Below are positions 23,901 through 35,464 of a stretch of DNA of 64,000 bases, piece after piece. A program made the position numbers and the translations under genes. Source of the DNA: Calliopum simillimum (Eukaryota; Arthropoda; Insecta; Diptera; Lauxaniidae); NCBI GenBank assembly GCA_951812925.1, contig OX638372.1, positions 4,960,001 through 5,024,000 on the forward strand. Reading direction: 5' to 3'. The notes below the pieces were generated by a model. It was not told the DNA's origin. It made no database searches and saw only the letters and a program-made list of their open reading frames with translations. The number at the start of each line of letters is the position of its first letter. The stretch's first letter is position 1.

Positions 23901-26900
23901 TGTTAGTAAGTGTTAATCATAATGACAATAATAAAATTATAATCTTATTATAATAACAAATAAAGACGTTAGACACGCACATTAAAAAACTATAAGTCAA
24001 TAAATATGTATCAAGTACTTAAAGAAATATAACAAATTAATGAAATAACTTTAAATTTTAAAAACAAATGCAAAATACAAAAAATGACAAATTTAACGAA
24101 AATTGGTTTTAAGTCCTTGTTTTTTTTTTTTTTTTGTTGTTTCTAAAATATCAGTTTTTATGCTTTTACTTAAAATGCATAAGAAAGTTTGCTTTTTAGC
24201 TAAAGCTTTAAAAAATTTATACTTAAGAACATAATTTTAAAACAAAAAAATAAATTAAAATTAATAACTAAAACAACAACAAAAAAGTACACTTTTATTC
24301 TTATTGACGAAGAAGAAAACTTGACAAAATTACTTAACTAATTACTAGAATTTAAAAGAAAAATTAAATTATTAAAGTTACAAAAAACTCAAAAACAAGC
24401 AAATCAAAATAAATTTTGTATTTATTTTGTAATTTTTTTTTCTTTTTTTGTTACGAAAACAAATTAAAAATAATACAAAAGTTAATTCAAAATTAAAAAA
24501 GTTTACAAGTGAACATTGATTTTTCATTCTTAGTAGTAGTAGTTCCATAGTTGCCAGAATGCAAAAACATTTGCAGCCTCATACGTAACAATAAAAAACC
24601 CATCCACTACAAACATCGACTGTAGCAGCGGTTTGACTAGTTTATCGTTATACCACACCCTACAATAAATTGGACTAGTGCATGACTAGTCTTTGAATAC
24701 TTCCAAACAGGACTAGTACTAGTTCCACAACTAACCATATAATGGACTGAAGATTTTTCAATATTGATGTCCTATGAATCGTCAATTGTCTCCCTTTGCA
24801 TTACTTTTTCGCTAGTCGAGAGACAATTGTCACCCTCTGCATTACCTTTTCACCAGTCGGGAGACAATTGAAAATTTTGAGATCTTCGAGACTCTATTTC
24901 GAGTATTTTAAAAATCGAGCGAGTGAAAACGAGTGTCTTAAAATTGAGAGATGTAATTAGAAGAAGAATGTGCGAACAATGACGGATTAGCTAATACGCA
25001 ATTTAAATGGCGAATGAAAAATTTACAATTTTTTCAAATAATCAATAAATTAACATAATTTCAGATTATCCAATATACTTATGTAGATGGGAAGCAGTGC
25101 GTTCGTACTGATAGCAAAAGAATTTTTCTACTTTAAAGTAGCGTATTTCCAGGAAAATTTTTTTCAAAAAACGGAGCACCAAAACACGAGACTGTTCGTA
25201 CATAATACTCTCTCACCATACTAAATTTTCTCAATCAGCGGTACTTCTAAAGAGCAAATAGAGACAAAGAAAAACATAAAAACATTGTATTTTTTCTGTC
25301 AACTGATGATCTGTGCGCTACGTGGGAACTAGAATAACGCTATCACCTTTTTGAACAGTTGCCGAACTAGTCACTCTTTGGGACTAGATTCAAATTTAAC
25401 TACAGGGCAACTACACGTACAAGCTGGTTTATGTTAAATACAGCAGCAGCAGTAGCGAAGTGATCAGTCTCGCTGTATTCATCGTCGCATCAACACAGTC
25501 AGTCTCGCAGTGCGCGTAGTCGAAGTTACACCTCATAATCGCATCATAATTTTGCAGAGTAAATATTAAAGTGAAAGCATACAAGAATCACATGTAGAGA
25601 AGACAAGGTCGCAATAAATGTATCTTCCTTCCACTCTCTATATTTGAAAACATAAGAAATAGTAGATTTGAAGCATGTGGAGCTAGCGTTGGTTGTACAA
25701 ACATACAAATGTATTTGTGAAGTGTTAAGAAAACAAGTAAAATCTAAACATTGAAAATTAAATTTCAAGTTTTTCTATTTGCCATGAACGGTCTGAACAA
25801 TCCGGCGAGCAGCACCCTGGCTTACGAAAATTCAACACAAAAACATTTTCAAGCAGCTGATGAAAAAAAAAAAAAAGAACAAAAAATGAAGTGCAGGACA
25901 TATTCCAACTTAGAATGAAAAACCAATGCTTACATTTTCACCAAAATTTTTTTTCCTAACTCAAAATCACTAAAATGAAAAACAAAATAATACTTAATTT
26001 ATTGAAAATTCAAAATGATGTACATTTTCCAACTTTCCCGCAGTATAATGCCTTCGTATTACTGTAGTAAATAATTTTTATAAATTTTTGTTTTCAAAAG
26101 TATTTTTTTCCCTTTAAATTTTATTTAAATTTCATTTAAATTCTTTTTAAATTTTTTCTATTTTTTTTTTCTTTTTTTTTTTTGAACAATACAGGGGTTA
26201 GACGAACACAAGGAGGTAAAACACTAGACAACACACACATACTCAATGAAGTGCTATCATTATTTTCGCTTTGGATTTATTTAAGTAATAAAATCAAATA
26301 AAATAAAACGTTAAGTTAAAAAAATAAGCCAACTGAAAATTAATAAATATTTTGAAAACTTAAAAATTTAAATGAAAAATTTCAAAATTCTCAAAGAAAA
26401 AATTTATAAAAGTTTCATACAAAAACAAAACTAATTGTATTTTCCCTACAGAGGCAAGAAAAGAAAAAGCTCAAAATGAAATTAATATTTTTTTTTTTCT
26501 TACGATTTATTTAAAGAAATTTTGGAAATTTTTATTGCGCTTTTAGCAAAAAAATGTTTTTATAGTTTTTAACATTGAAAAACTTTTTATAAAAAAAAAA
26601 AATTATAAAAATTTTAAACATTTTGTATAAGCATTTGAACATAAAATAAAAAATAAATAAATAATAAAAAAATACGAAAACGAAACGTTTGAATTCTCTT
26701 GCTGGGGTAGCTTTTTCCAACGCATAAATGATAGACTACATTGAGGGGACATTTTGGGTTAAGGATTGTAGGATTGTGATTATGGGTACAAACAATTATT
26801 ATTTGCTTGAATGTGTAAAGTTAAACATTTTTTTTTTTTTTTTTTGGCAACAATAATAAATTTTTTTATATATTTTTTTAAATAAAATTAAAAAAGTTTT

Positions 26901-27314
26901 CAAATAAAAAAATAAAATCTCTCATATAAAATTTTGAATTTGTAATAAACTGAAAAAATTTGAGCTTTTTCTCTTCATTGCACCAGTTTTGTTTATCTCT
27001 TCATAAAAATGGAAAAAAAAATTAAAGGTTTTGATTTAATTCCCAAGAGTATGGGTTTCTCCTAAAGAAATTGGTGCATTCATCAAAAAATCGAAAAAAA
27101 AAACAATGTAAAACTAACATAAAACTCACTGAAAAATTATATAAAAAATAATTCAGTATAAGCTTAGAAGAGCTTTTAAGCTTTTACACGCTTATTTTTT
27201 AAAAGTTTTTTACTACAAAATTTCTTATAAAAGATATGTGTATCTTTCAACTAAATAGCATAAAATATTAACTAAATTTTGTATTTGTATTTGTGCAGAA
27301 AGCTTTTTACTCAC
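20983..27314. other. Extremely AT-rich intron, no exon recognised
   Basis: Long A/T homopolymers dominate 21000-24500 and 25900-27300. A two-unit repeat of about 58 bp built on GAGACAATTG lies at about 24781-24870, and several GGACTAGT words at 24635-24735. The minus frame at 23333-23707 (124 codons) has no recognisable domain. No teneurin exon downstream of 27315 was found, but a very short exon could be missed. Confidence 0.5.
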
Positions 27315-27522
27315 TTTTCACTGTACTCATCCATGTGTGCGTACGATTGTACTGAATTCTCTTCAATTAAAAATTTGACACGTTGATAGAAACTCGCTGT
27401 TACAGAAGGTGGCTGCTTACGTAGTAGCACCTCTACAGGATCATTCGAGGAAAGACACATGATGTGCTCGGTGCAGGCAGAATGCGAACAACATTCGCTG
27501 TCTGAGCAATCAGTCATGCCAT
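27315..27522 (-). CDS. Ten-m: Teneurin exon: cysteine-rich region after EGF8
   Basis: The exon is bounded on the minus strand by an acceptor (TATTCAG) before 27522 and a GTGAGT donor after 27315. It enters in phase 1, completing the GAT codon left open by the exon at 28423, and leaves in phase 2. It encodes about 69 residues beginning [12 protein letters not shown], with the conserved stretch [20 protein letters not shown]. This is the region between the EGF array and the transthyretin-like fold of teneurins, on the outside of the cell. The wording of this stretch fits Drosophila Ten-m better than Ten-a as I remember them; that choice is from memory, while teneurin itself is secure. The rest of the protein is encoded beyond the window. 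Confidence 0.9.
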
Positions 27523-28422
27523 CTGAATAGTAATAGAAAACATTTTTGATGAAATATTTTTGTGCAAAGATAATATAAAGGCTAAAATGGCTTGTAAAGC
27601 TTGTTTGTTTCTGATAATATCCTTTCTTTTTCTTATATCAAAGGTTGCTCAATGATATTTTTATGAACATTTTAAGTTTTTGAAAACAATTCTTTTAATA
27701 AAATTTTAGTTTTAGGTCTGCAATTTCTCCGGAACTAAAATTTATAGAAAATTTTTTCCATGCATCTAAGCTAATGACAGCTTTCGTAAACATTTAACCC
27801 CATTTCAGTCTACTCTACTCTAACTCTTTTTTTGATAGCTTTTGATGTTTCAAGTGTATCGTTTCTGCATCTCCTTCTTAAAAAAAACAAAGTTTGAATA
27901 TTGCCGCACTTCAAAGTGTCTCTTGACTCACTTCTTTTTTGCATTTCTTGCCATATGATGTTTTCCAGGAAATCTTCTGCACAATATTGAGACACAAAAC
28001 TCAAGTGTTGTTCCTTTTTGTTGTTGCTGTTTTGGAGGTGAATTCACAACAATCGCAAAATCAGTCACGTGTGTTATAACAAAAACAAAAACTTGAACAT
28101 CATTGAGTTGATTTCGATTTCCGTCACTTGATTTTTTCTTTTATAAAGTGACTTTGAGCAAAGTATATTTTTTTATAACATATTATCTTTGAGAAGAATA
28201 TACCTATTGAAAACATGTCCTTCAAGAAACAAAAGAATAATTTTATAATTTCTTTTAAAAAACTCGACTTTTTCTTTTACTGATAAAACTAAATCAGAAG
28301 AATTATGCATAAACTAGCCACCTAATGAAATGTGAAAGTAATATAGGTCTCCAGCTAAATTATGCGAAAATAATTTTTACTATTGTACTTGAGTATCTTT
28401 GCCATATCATATTCACACTTAC
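27523..28422 (-). other. Teneurin intron, 900 bp
   Basis: The GTAAGT donor at the high end and the TATTCAG acceptor at the low end match the neighbouring exons in phase. No element or RNA was recognised. A 64-codon minus frame at 27810-28004 starts without ATG and is taken as chance. Confidence 0.8.
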
Positions 28423-28569
28423 CGCCATCATTATCAATATTATCCTTGCAATTCATTTCCAATGCAATTGAACAATCAGAGCCAGCCCAGCCTTCAATGC
28501 AACCACAACGATATTCACCATCTTCGAGAGTACATTGACCATGACGTGAGCAACCATTTTCACAGCCGG
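28423..28569 (-). CDS. Ten-m: Teneurin exon: EGF-like repeat 8
   Basis: The exon of 147 bp runs from a CTTTCAG acceptor to a perfect GTAAGT donor, with phase 1 at both ends, so it is a complete reading-frame module. It encodes one six-cysteine EGF-like repeat ([12 protein letters not shown] ... [12 protein letters not shown]) followed by [15 protein letters not shown], which opens the cysteine-rich region. Teneurins are type II membrane proteins whose EGF repeats form a rod that dimerises; they act in synaptic partner matching and axon guidance. Upstream, a solo LTR lies in the intron only about 160 bp from this acceptor, with its TATA box pointing toward the exon. Confidence 0.93.
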
Positions 28570-28728
28570 CTGAAAGAGAGAAAAATTTTTATACAAAATA
28601 ACTTAGGAAAACTTTGGAAGTATGTTGACTTATGTAAATTATTTGTATGTATTATGTTTATAAAAGCGAATGTTTGTATGTTCCTAATAGACTTCCAAGT
28701 GGCTAGACCGTGACTATATATATGATAC

Positions 28729-29204
28729 TGTTACGAAATTTCCTGTCTCTATGACGATAATTTCAATCTCTTACTATTTTCTGAGTTCGATCACTGGATT
28801 GTGTAGCAATCAAAAACACACACTTTATTTAGTTATAAAATGGTTTATTTAAATCACAAATGTATATTTTCACACGGTACAATTGTTTATTTCACTATTT
28901 GCTACATTCAAAATCTAATATTACAATTAGCACTTTATTTACTTTCACTGGCACTGTGTGTACAACTCTTTCACTTTATTGCTTAAAATCAACTGCCTTG
29001 CAACTCTCATGAACAGCTCCTTTTATACCCGGATAAACGTTCTAGAATTGCATTAGCGAAACATCTGGCAACATCTCGTTGATTCTTTCGGCTAATAGTT
29101 TCCTGACAAAACTTGGCATCACTGTCAAGTACTCTTGTGACGTCACTGGTTCTATTCTTGAAATGTCGCGAAGTTTTTTTCATGTGTTGCTATTTTTCGT
29201 CACA
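28729..29204 (-). mobile_element. Solo LTR of a gypsy-like retrotransposon
   Basis: The plus-strand ends are TGTTACGAAA and TTTTTCGTCACA, near-perfect inverses, flanked by ATAC at 28725-28728 and 29205-29208. Read on the minus strand it begins TGTGACG and ends CGTAACA, has a GGGTATAAAAGGAGC box at about 29027-29019, then several AATAAA signals (for example 28980-28975 and 28939-28934). A 4-bp duplication and TGT...ACA ends fit a Ty3/gypsy LTR. No internal region remains, so it presumably arose by LTR-LTR recombination. Confidence 0.78.
29019..29027 (-). promoter_or_regulatory. TATA box of the solo LTR
   Basis: The minus strand reads GGGTATAAAAGGAGC. Its position within the LTR fits the U3/R promoter, and a start site would be expected about 25-30 bases further along the minus strand, near 28995. 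Activity is inference. Confidence 0.6.
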
Positions 29205-29379
29205 ATACGTTTCCGGGTATGGCACATATACTTATCTGCGTAATTTTTTTTTTCATTTTTTTTTCATTTTTTCATATTTTCACGCGTCAACAGCTGTCAC
29301 AGCAATCAGCTGTTCACCACACCGAGGTGAGTTGGGAAGAATATAACCTCAGTGTAGGCAGAAAATATTGTCATTCCAC

Positions 29380-29546
29380 CGGCGACCGGCAGCGAGTAAA
29401 GGTGGTAAGAATAGTAGTTAGTGGCATTTAGATAGCAGGATATTGAGCCAAGCCGATACTGTGAGAGTGGGAAATATAGGGGTTAGGGGTATTTAGTTAG
29501 AACGGTACTGAGCCAAGCCGATACTGTAAGAGTGGGAAACATAGTG
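29380..29546. repeat. 65-bp tandem repeat array, left part
   Basis: GAGCCAAGCCGATACTGT starts at 29445 and again at 29510, with AGAGTGGGAAA and GGGGTATTTAGTTAGAACGG between. A more diverged unit precedes. The array continues beyond the BEL insertion at 35792; removing the element and one target copy restores the 65-bp spacing exactly. Confidence 0.85.
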
Positions 29547-29868
29547 TGTCTAAGAACAAACTAAGTAGTTGCGTTGAGTTTAACGTTTCATAACAGACTA
29601 ATTTATTTTTGTCAAATTTCTTATGACTAGCTTAAAATGTTACATTGCTATGCGCCACTGAGAGTATTAGAATCGTATGATTTAACAGTTAGGTGAAAAG
29701 CAAAATAGAAAGAAGAATTACTCGAATGATTTTACGGTTCTTTAAATAGTAGAAAAAACAACCAGTGGCGGTGTAAACTAAATTATTAAATAGCAAAATT
29801 TTCAAAATTAAAGAATTCAAATTCTAGTCAAATAAACTTAGGATAAAACTTAATATTTTTCATAAACA
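29547..29868 (-). repeat. 3' LTR of the BEL/Pao element
   Basis: 322 bp, starting TGTTTATG and ending TTAGACA on the minus strand. An AATAAA signal lies at 29607-29602. Just before it on the minus strand is a short purine-rich AAGGCTGGCGG, a possible but weak polypurine tract. Confidence 0.95.
29602..29607 (-). terminator. Polyadenylation signal in the 3' LTR
   Basis: AATAAA on the minus strand, 55 bases before the LTR end. It would end the element's own transcript. Because the host gene runs the same way, it could also end some Ten-m transcripts early; that is inference. Confidence 0.55.
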
Positions 29869-29891
29869 TAACCGCCAGCCTTGAACGGCGT

Positions 29892-32800
29892 TCAACATTC
29901 CTTTGGCAATTGATGAAGTTTAGCAACTGGCCTCTTGAAAGTTGAATTCTCAGTTTTGATAGTGACAACTCTGACGAGCCCATCGGATCCAGCATGGGTT
30001 TCGATTACACGGCCAAGTTTCCAGCAAGCGGGAGGTAGATTATCTTCACGTATCAGGACGACGTCACCAATAATTAGATTAGATTTTTCTTTCAACCATT
30101 TAGATTTTGGTTGAAGTGACAGCAAATAATCAGTTGACCAGCGAGACCAAAAATATTGAGTTAATTGTTGAACCAATCTCCATTTAGATAATAACCCAGT
30201 TTTGAGATGAGTTATGTCTGCTTCTGGCAACGAGTTCAGGGGCCTTCCAACTAAGAAATGTCCAGGCGTTATATAGGGGACGTCATCAGAATCAGCTTGG
30301 ACTAAAGGCCTCGAATTTAATATAGCCTCAATTCTAGCTAGGAGAGTTGATAATTCCTCAAAGTTTAGTGTAGCTTGACCCATAGTTCTTCTTAGATGAA
30401 ACTTCATAGACTTGACTGTAGACTCCCATAACCCACCGAAATGTGGCGTATTTGGTGGTATGAAGTGCCACTGAATACCCTTTGAAGATAAAAAATTCGA
30501 AATATCATTATTAGATTCAAAAGAAGTTACCATTTTGTGAATTTCATTCAGCTTTCTGGCAGCTCCTTGAAAATTAGTTCCATTATCGCTGTGTATATGA
30601 CCACACAGACCACGTCTAGCAACAAATCGATCGAGAGCGGCTAAGAAGGCATCGGTACTCAAATCGGAGACAAGTTCTAGGTGAACAGCTTTGGTCACTA
30701 AGCAGATAAAGACTGCAACATATGCTTTGACTTTCGGGGCCTTTCTGCCACTGTGCTGCTTATACAATATAGGCCCAGCATAGTCGCATCCAACTTCGTA
30801 AAATGGAAAGGCAGCGTTGACACGAAATTTGGGCAAGTCGCCCATAAGTTGCTCTTGAGCTCGTGCACTAAAGCGAGTGCAAGCTCCACACTGGCGAATT
30901 ACAGTTTTAACAATTTCACGAGCACCAATTATCCAATATTTTTGCCGCAGTGTAGCGAACAACAAAGTAATTCCGCTATGAAGATTTTTCACGTGCAAAT
31001 CGTGAACAATTTTCCGAACGATTGGGCTGTCTTTATGAAGAATTATTTGATGCTGACTGTCATAAGGTAGGTCAGCTTTAGTTAATCTTCCGCCAACACG
31101 CAGCAGCCCATCAGCATCCACGAATGGTGAAAGTTTCCGTAGTTTTTTGTTAGTTAGGGTAGCTTGACCTTGCTGAATAGACGACATAATCTCAAAAAAG
31201 TCAACCGCTTGATAGTATTTATACAATTTTAGTTCAGCAAACTTAAGTTCTTTGACTTTGAGAGGTGAGGTGTCTCTGCACTTATTTTTGAGAATGTTGA
31301 CATATCGTATGCAGTAAGCTAGTACTCGCACCATTTTAGCCCAACTGGAAATTCTGTTGTTTATTCTGCTAACGGAGTCCGGATCGTAAGTAGCTGAAGC
31401 TAGAGCCACATGATTTACTGGACGAAGTTCTTCACTTGTAATATTATCCTGAGATTCGGATAGTGGCCACCAATTTTCCTCCATAAGCAACCACGATGGA
31501 CCATTAAACCATAATTTATCATTAATTAAGAAGCTGGATCTTACACCTCTACTAGCAGCATCGGCTGGATTCTGTTTGCTGGGAACATATCGCCATTGCG
31601 CACTGGGAACAGTTTCTAAGATGTAGGATGTTCGATGACTAATAAAAGTTTTCCACTTCGATGGATGTGAAGACAACCAGGCTAAAACGGTTTTGCTATC
31701 AGACCAGCAAACCACTTCATTTAATTTCAAGTTAATGACAGATGCTAAATATTCAAACAGTTGAGTTAACAAATACGCTGCACAAAGTTCCAGCCTGGGA
31801 ATTGAAAGTGAGGCCATTGGAGCCACCTTGGTTTTAGATATGACGATGTTAGTTGACACTTGTCCATCTGCTGACGTTTTTCGACAATAAATGACTGCAG
31901 CATAGGCTAAGCTGGAGGCATCACAGAATCCATGAAAGGTTACAACTGGCTCTGTGGAAAAAATAAGTCGTTTTATATTAATGTTATTAAGTAAATAAAA
32001 CTCTGAAAATAGTAGTTTGACTTCGTCTAAAATGTCAGCAGGCAACAGCTCATCCCATTCCAGTTTGGATAGCCATAGTCGCTGTATAATTATTTTCACA
32101 GCTATAATTGCAGGTGATATCCAGCCAAGTGGGTCAAAAATTTTCGAAATCTCGGAAAGCAGGTTCCTTTTGGTGTTAAGGCAATATTGATTTTCTTTTA
32201 CCTTATACGAAAAACAATCAGTCATAGGATTCCAAATAACGCCAAGGAGGCATACTGTCATATCCGATGGCACATCGACCATGCTATAAATTTTCTCACT
32301 ATCTGGAATCTTTTGAAGAATACTACTCTGATTTGTGGCCCACTTCCTTAAGTGGAAACCGCCAGCCGTAAGCAAATTATTTAATTGTTCTGCTAGCTCT
32401 TGAGCTTCTTTTAGGGTATTGGAGCCTGCCATACAATCGTCAACATAAAATGAATTTTTAACAGCTTCACTAGCCATAGGGTACCGATTATGCTCGTCAT
32501 CACTCAGCTGTAGGAGAGTGCGAATAGAAAGATAGGGTGCGGGACGCGTGCCATAAGTTACAGTAGTTAATCGATAATGTTGAACTTCCTCATTAGGTGA
32601 ATTTCGCCATAAAATGCGCTGATAGTCCTGATCACATTCTTGTACATTTATCATTCGAAACATTTGTTGAATGTCTGCCGAAAAGCAGTACTTCTTACAA
32701 CGATATCTCAAAAGAACAGCTATTAAGTCTTGTTGCAAAATTGGTCCTTTTAGTAAATTGTCATTTAGCGATTTTCCATTAGATGATTTAGCAGAACCAT

Positions 32801-34952
32801 CAAATACCACTCTTAGTTTTGTGGTTAAAGAATTTTCTCTAAGAACAGCATGGTGAGGCAAGTAATAAACGTTTTCGGACGGACGATTTATTTCCTCCTG
32901 GGGAACAAGTTTCATATGACCCAGTGACAAGTATTCACTCATAAATTCTGTATAGGATAGTTTTAAATCAGGATTAGATTTAAATTTCCTTTCCATAGAC
33001 AGTAGTCGTCTTAAGGCCCCCGCATAGGATTTACCAGTTTCAGGATTTTTCACAAATGGAAGTCTGACTGAATATCTATCAGCACGGATAGTAGTAGATT
33101 TATAAAAGTCTTCAGCTTGCTGATCTTCAGCAGTCAAAGTAGTAGTCATCTGAGGGACGCTTTCAAGTTTCCAAAATAGTTGCAAAGTTTGGTTCAAATC
33201 AACTTCAGGTATATTTTGAGTCATTATGTGGCAAGTACTAAAGGTGTTTTCAGACGTACAACCTCCACAAACAACATAGCCAAAGATTGTATTTTGAGCT
33301 AGCAAATTACCATTTTTAACAATACGCCCTTCTTTTAATAGAGTAAAGAAATAGTCATATCCTACAAGGATGTCAATATCCTTTGGAGTATCAAATTTGG
33401 GATCAGCAAGAGACAGATTTTTTATATCTTCCCAATAGTTTATTGTAAGCGAAGAACATGGCAATTGAGATGTAAGACTCTTAAAAACATGGGCTAGCAT
33501 GACAACACTTTCAGAATTATAAATAGATTTTACCTGAAGCTCGACTATACCCCGTGTTGCACCAGCCTTGTTATTTCCCAATCCGTGGATAAATATTTTA
33601 GAGGCAGATCGTTGTAATCCAAGTCTATTTGCACACCGCTCGGAAATCAACGTGTTCTGGCATCCAGAGTCCAATAGAATATTACAGCCTTGGAAGCAAC
33701 CCATGTTGTCCTTAACAAAAACCCTAGCAGTGGGCAAAAGCATATTTAGATTTCTTACCTCAGATGTGGCAGCAAGATTGATTGATGTAGTTACAGCATC
33801 TATTGTAGCTTCGACTTTTTTAGGCAGTTCACTCGATTTTTTCTCATCCTTAGTGGGGAGAGAATCCACTTTTTTCACCATGGCAGCTGCGACCGTATTG
33901 TAGTTAGAATTTCGCTCTAGATGAATATAAGAATGATGATGACCTTTGCAAAATTCACAAAGGTGTTTAGATGGACAATTTTGTACTGAATGTCCCTGCT
34001 TCAAACAATTAAAACACAATCTTTTCTCTTTTACAAAATTTATGCGATTGGGCGTAGACATCTTGATAAACGTAGGGCAATAGGCAAGATGGTGGTCTTG
34101 AGAGCACGCAAAACAGGATCGTTTCATGTAGCCAGAATAAGTTCTGACGGATTTAATTTTAGATTGTGTTCCGCCAGCGCGTTGCTTTTCAATTGGAGTT
34201 GGAACACGTTCTAATGCATCACAACGTTCATTGATGAAAATGATAAAATTCTCCAGCGTAGGAAATGTAGTTTTACTACAATGCTCAGCCCAAGAATGAT
34301 GAGTTTCTCTGTCGACTTTTTTAAGTAAAAGATGTATCAGCCACGGATCACGTTTCTCTGCTTCCTCGCCTTGCGCTCTAAGCCCACGTATAACTTCATC
34401 AGCAATATTCGATACGTTTCGAAGACCTTGAGAGTCATCTGCTTTAGATATAGATAAAAATGTTTCGATTAAAGAATCAATAACCAGTGAAGGCTTATCA
34501 TAACGATCTTGAATCTTTTTTATGGCTTCCTCGTAGTTTTGATCTGACACAGCAAGATGTCGTATAAGCATGGCAGGCTCACCCTTTAACAACCCTTTCA
34601 GATATTGAAACTTCTGTGATGCAGTCAATGTATGGTTGTTATGCACTGAGCTGTTGAATAAATCAAAGAATGATCTAAATTCAGAGTAGTTACCTTCAAA
34701 TATTGGAATATTCAGCTTAGGAAGTCGTATATCAGCAGCTGGGGCAGCGGTGTTCGCGGTAGGTGACGAAGTCGTAGCACCAACATTTGCTAATGGCGGT
34801 TGTAGCGCTGTCAATTTTTCCAAAAAAGATGTTTGGGACTCCAACAGTTTCTGCATAGCATCTTGATGCGTTGTTGTTGAGTTGAGGGGATCACTATTAA
34901 CATTTGCAGCAAGCAGCTTGCAATCAATAATTTCACTTAACCTAGCTTTCAT
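29892..34952 (-). CDS. BEL/Pao gag-pol polyprotein
   Basis: One ATG-to-stop frame of 1686 codons without a break. In order: a Gag-like region (DUF1759 type, about residues 75-250, with LPKLNIPIFEG); zinc-knuckle-like CxxC motifs at about 280-345 (CFNCLKQGH, CEFCKGHHH); a retroviral-type aspartic protease with the LLDSG motif near 427; reverse transcriptase with FSADIQQMF near 757 and the catalytic FYVDD near 836; the Pao-type RNase H region with FCDAS near 1009 and WSDSKTVLAW near 1083; an HHCC zinc-binding segment with HSG and CGAC near 1325-1358; an integrase core with CDYAGPI near 1389, HSDNGTNF near 1454 and GGLWE near 1506 (the D, D, E residues); and a C-terminal DUF5641-like domain with GDVVLIRED. 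All key catalytic residues I can check are present, and length is usual for the group. It makes the particle, copies the RNA and inserts the DNA. Confidence 0.95.
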   Translation of the reverse strand: MKARLSEIIDCKLLAANVNSDPLNSTTTHQDAMQKLLESQTSFLEKLTALQPPLANVGATTSSPTANTAAPAADIRLPKLNIPIFEGNYSEFRSFFDLFNSSVHNNHTLTASQKFQYLKGLLKGEPAMLIRHLAVSDQNYEEAIKKIQDRYDKPSLVIDSLIETFLSISKADDSQGLRNVSNIADEVIRGLRAQGEEAEKRDPWLIHLLLKKVDRETHHSWAEHCSKTTFPTLENFIIFINERCDALERVPTPIEKQRAGGTQSKIKSVRTYSGYMKRSCFACSQDHHLAYCPTFIKMSTPNRINFVKEKRLCFNCLKQGHSVQNCPSKHLCEFCKGHHHSYIHLERNSNYNTVAAAMVKKVDSLPTKDEKKSSELPKKVEATIDAVTTSINLAATSEVRNLNMLLPTARVFVKDNMGCFQGCNILLDSGCQNTLISERCANRLGLQRSASKIFIHGLGNNKAGATRGIVELQVKSIYNSESVVMLAHVFKSLTSQLPCSSLTINYWEDIKNLSLADPKFDTPKDIDILVGYDYFFTLLKEGRIVKNGNLLAQNTIFGYVVCGGCTSENTFSTCHIMTQNIPEVDLNQTLQLFWKLESVPQMTTTLTAEDQQAEDFYKSTTIRADRYSVRLPFVKNPETGKSYAGALRRLLSMERKFKSNPDLKLSYTEFMSEYLSLGHMKLVPQEEINRPSENVYYLPHHAVLRENSLTTKLRVVFDGSAKSSNGKSLNDNLLKGPILQQDLIAVLLRYRCKKYCFSADIQQMFRMINVQECDQDYQRILWRNSPNEEVQHYRLTTVTYGTRPAPYLSIRTLLQLSDDEHNRYPMASEAVKNSFYVDDCMAGSNTLKEAQELAEQLNNLLTAGGFHLRKWATNQSSILQKIPDSEKIYSMVDVPSDMTVCLLGVIWNPMTDCFSYKVKENQYCLNTKRNLLSEISKIFDPLGWISPAIIAVKIIIQRLWLSKLEWDELLPADILDEVKLLFSEFYLLNNINIKRLIFSTEPVVTFHGFCDASSLAYAAVIYCRKTSADGQVSTNIVISKTKVAPMASLSIPRLELCAAYLLTQLFEYLASVINLKLNEVVCWSDSKTVLAWLSSHPSKWKTFISHRTSYILETVPSAQWRYVPSKQNPADAASRGVRSSFLINDKLWFNGPSWLLMEENWWPLSESQDNITSEELRPVNHVALASATYDPDSVSRINNRISSWAKMVRVLAYCIRYVNILKNKCRDTSPLKVKELKFAELKLYKYYQAVDFFEIMSSIQQGQATLTNKKLRKLSPFVDADGLLRVGGRLTKADLPYDSQHQIILHKDSPIVRKIVHDLHVKNLHSGITLLFATLRQKYWIIGAREIVKTVIRQCGACTRFSARAQEQLMGDLPKFRVNAAFPFYEVGCDYAGPILYKQHSGRKAPKVKAYVAVFICLVTKAVHLELVSDLSTDAFLAALDRFVARRGLCGHIHSDNGTNFQGAARKLNEIHKMVTSFESNNDISNFLSSKGIQWHFIPPNTPHFGGLWESTVKSMKFHLRRTMGQATLNFEELSTLLARIEAILNSRPLVQADSDDVPYITPGHFLVGRPLNSLPEADITHLKTGLLSKWRLVQQLTQYFWSRWSTDYLLSLQPKSKWLKEKSNLIIGDVVLIREDNLPPACWKLGRVIETHAGSDGLVRVVTIKTENSTFKRPVAKLHQLPKEC

Positions 34953-35441
34953 TTAAAAATATTTCTCAAATTCTTTTAATTCAGTATCACGTTCCTGGAG
35001 GCAGTTCCCTTTAGATAGGTTATTTTATTCCGTAGAGTATCGATGGTAGCCATAATTTACTTAGGAAGTTTTTTTACACACTTTAATTTTTATAATAAAA
35101 TCCAGTTGAGGAGCACTTCAACAGTAAAAACACTTTTTTAGTTTTTTTAACAAAATCCAGTTGAGGAGCACTTCGATAGTTAAAACACTATTTTAGTTTT
35201 TTTTGTTTTTTCACAAGTTGTATGTGAAGCTTTATGCAGCTGGGCAAAAGAATTTGCAAACAGTTATGCTCGTATGTATGTTTTCAACGCAACAACAATA
35301 TATATATACACAATGTTTTTTTTTTTTATTATTATGCGCAGTAATAAGCAGCCACAATTAAAACACACAATTTTGTTTTTGTTTTTTACTATTAAGCGCG
35401 GTAATAGAAAATAAAATTTAACTCTCTTTAACGCGACAACG
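34953..35441 (-). other. Leader of the BEL/Pao element
   Basis: Non-coding segment between the primer-binding site and the gag-pol start. It holds a two-unit repeat of 55 bp (CCAGTTGAGGAGCACTTC at 35102 and 35157) and a TA run near 35300. Confidence 0.7.
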
Positions 35442-35459
35442 ATCACGTCGGGGTCACCA
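35442..35459 (-). promoter_or_regulatory. Primer-binding site of the BEL/Pao element
   Basis: Five bases inside the 5' LTR the minus strand reads TGGTGACCCCGACGTGAT, beginning with the TGG that pairs with a tRNA CCA end. The implied tRNA 3' end is ACGTCGGGGTCACCA; the tRNA species was not determined. Confidence 0.85.
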
Positions 35460-35464
35460 AAAAA

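Noticed and set aside
27810..28004. 64-codon frame between two teneurin exons
   Set aside because: It does not start with ATG, and the flanking exons already join in frame with canonical splice sites.
28729..29546. Single larger element joining the solo LTR with the 65-bp array
   Set aside because: The ATAC duplication closes the LTR at 29204, and the array lies outside it.
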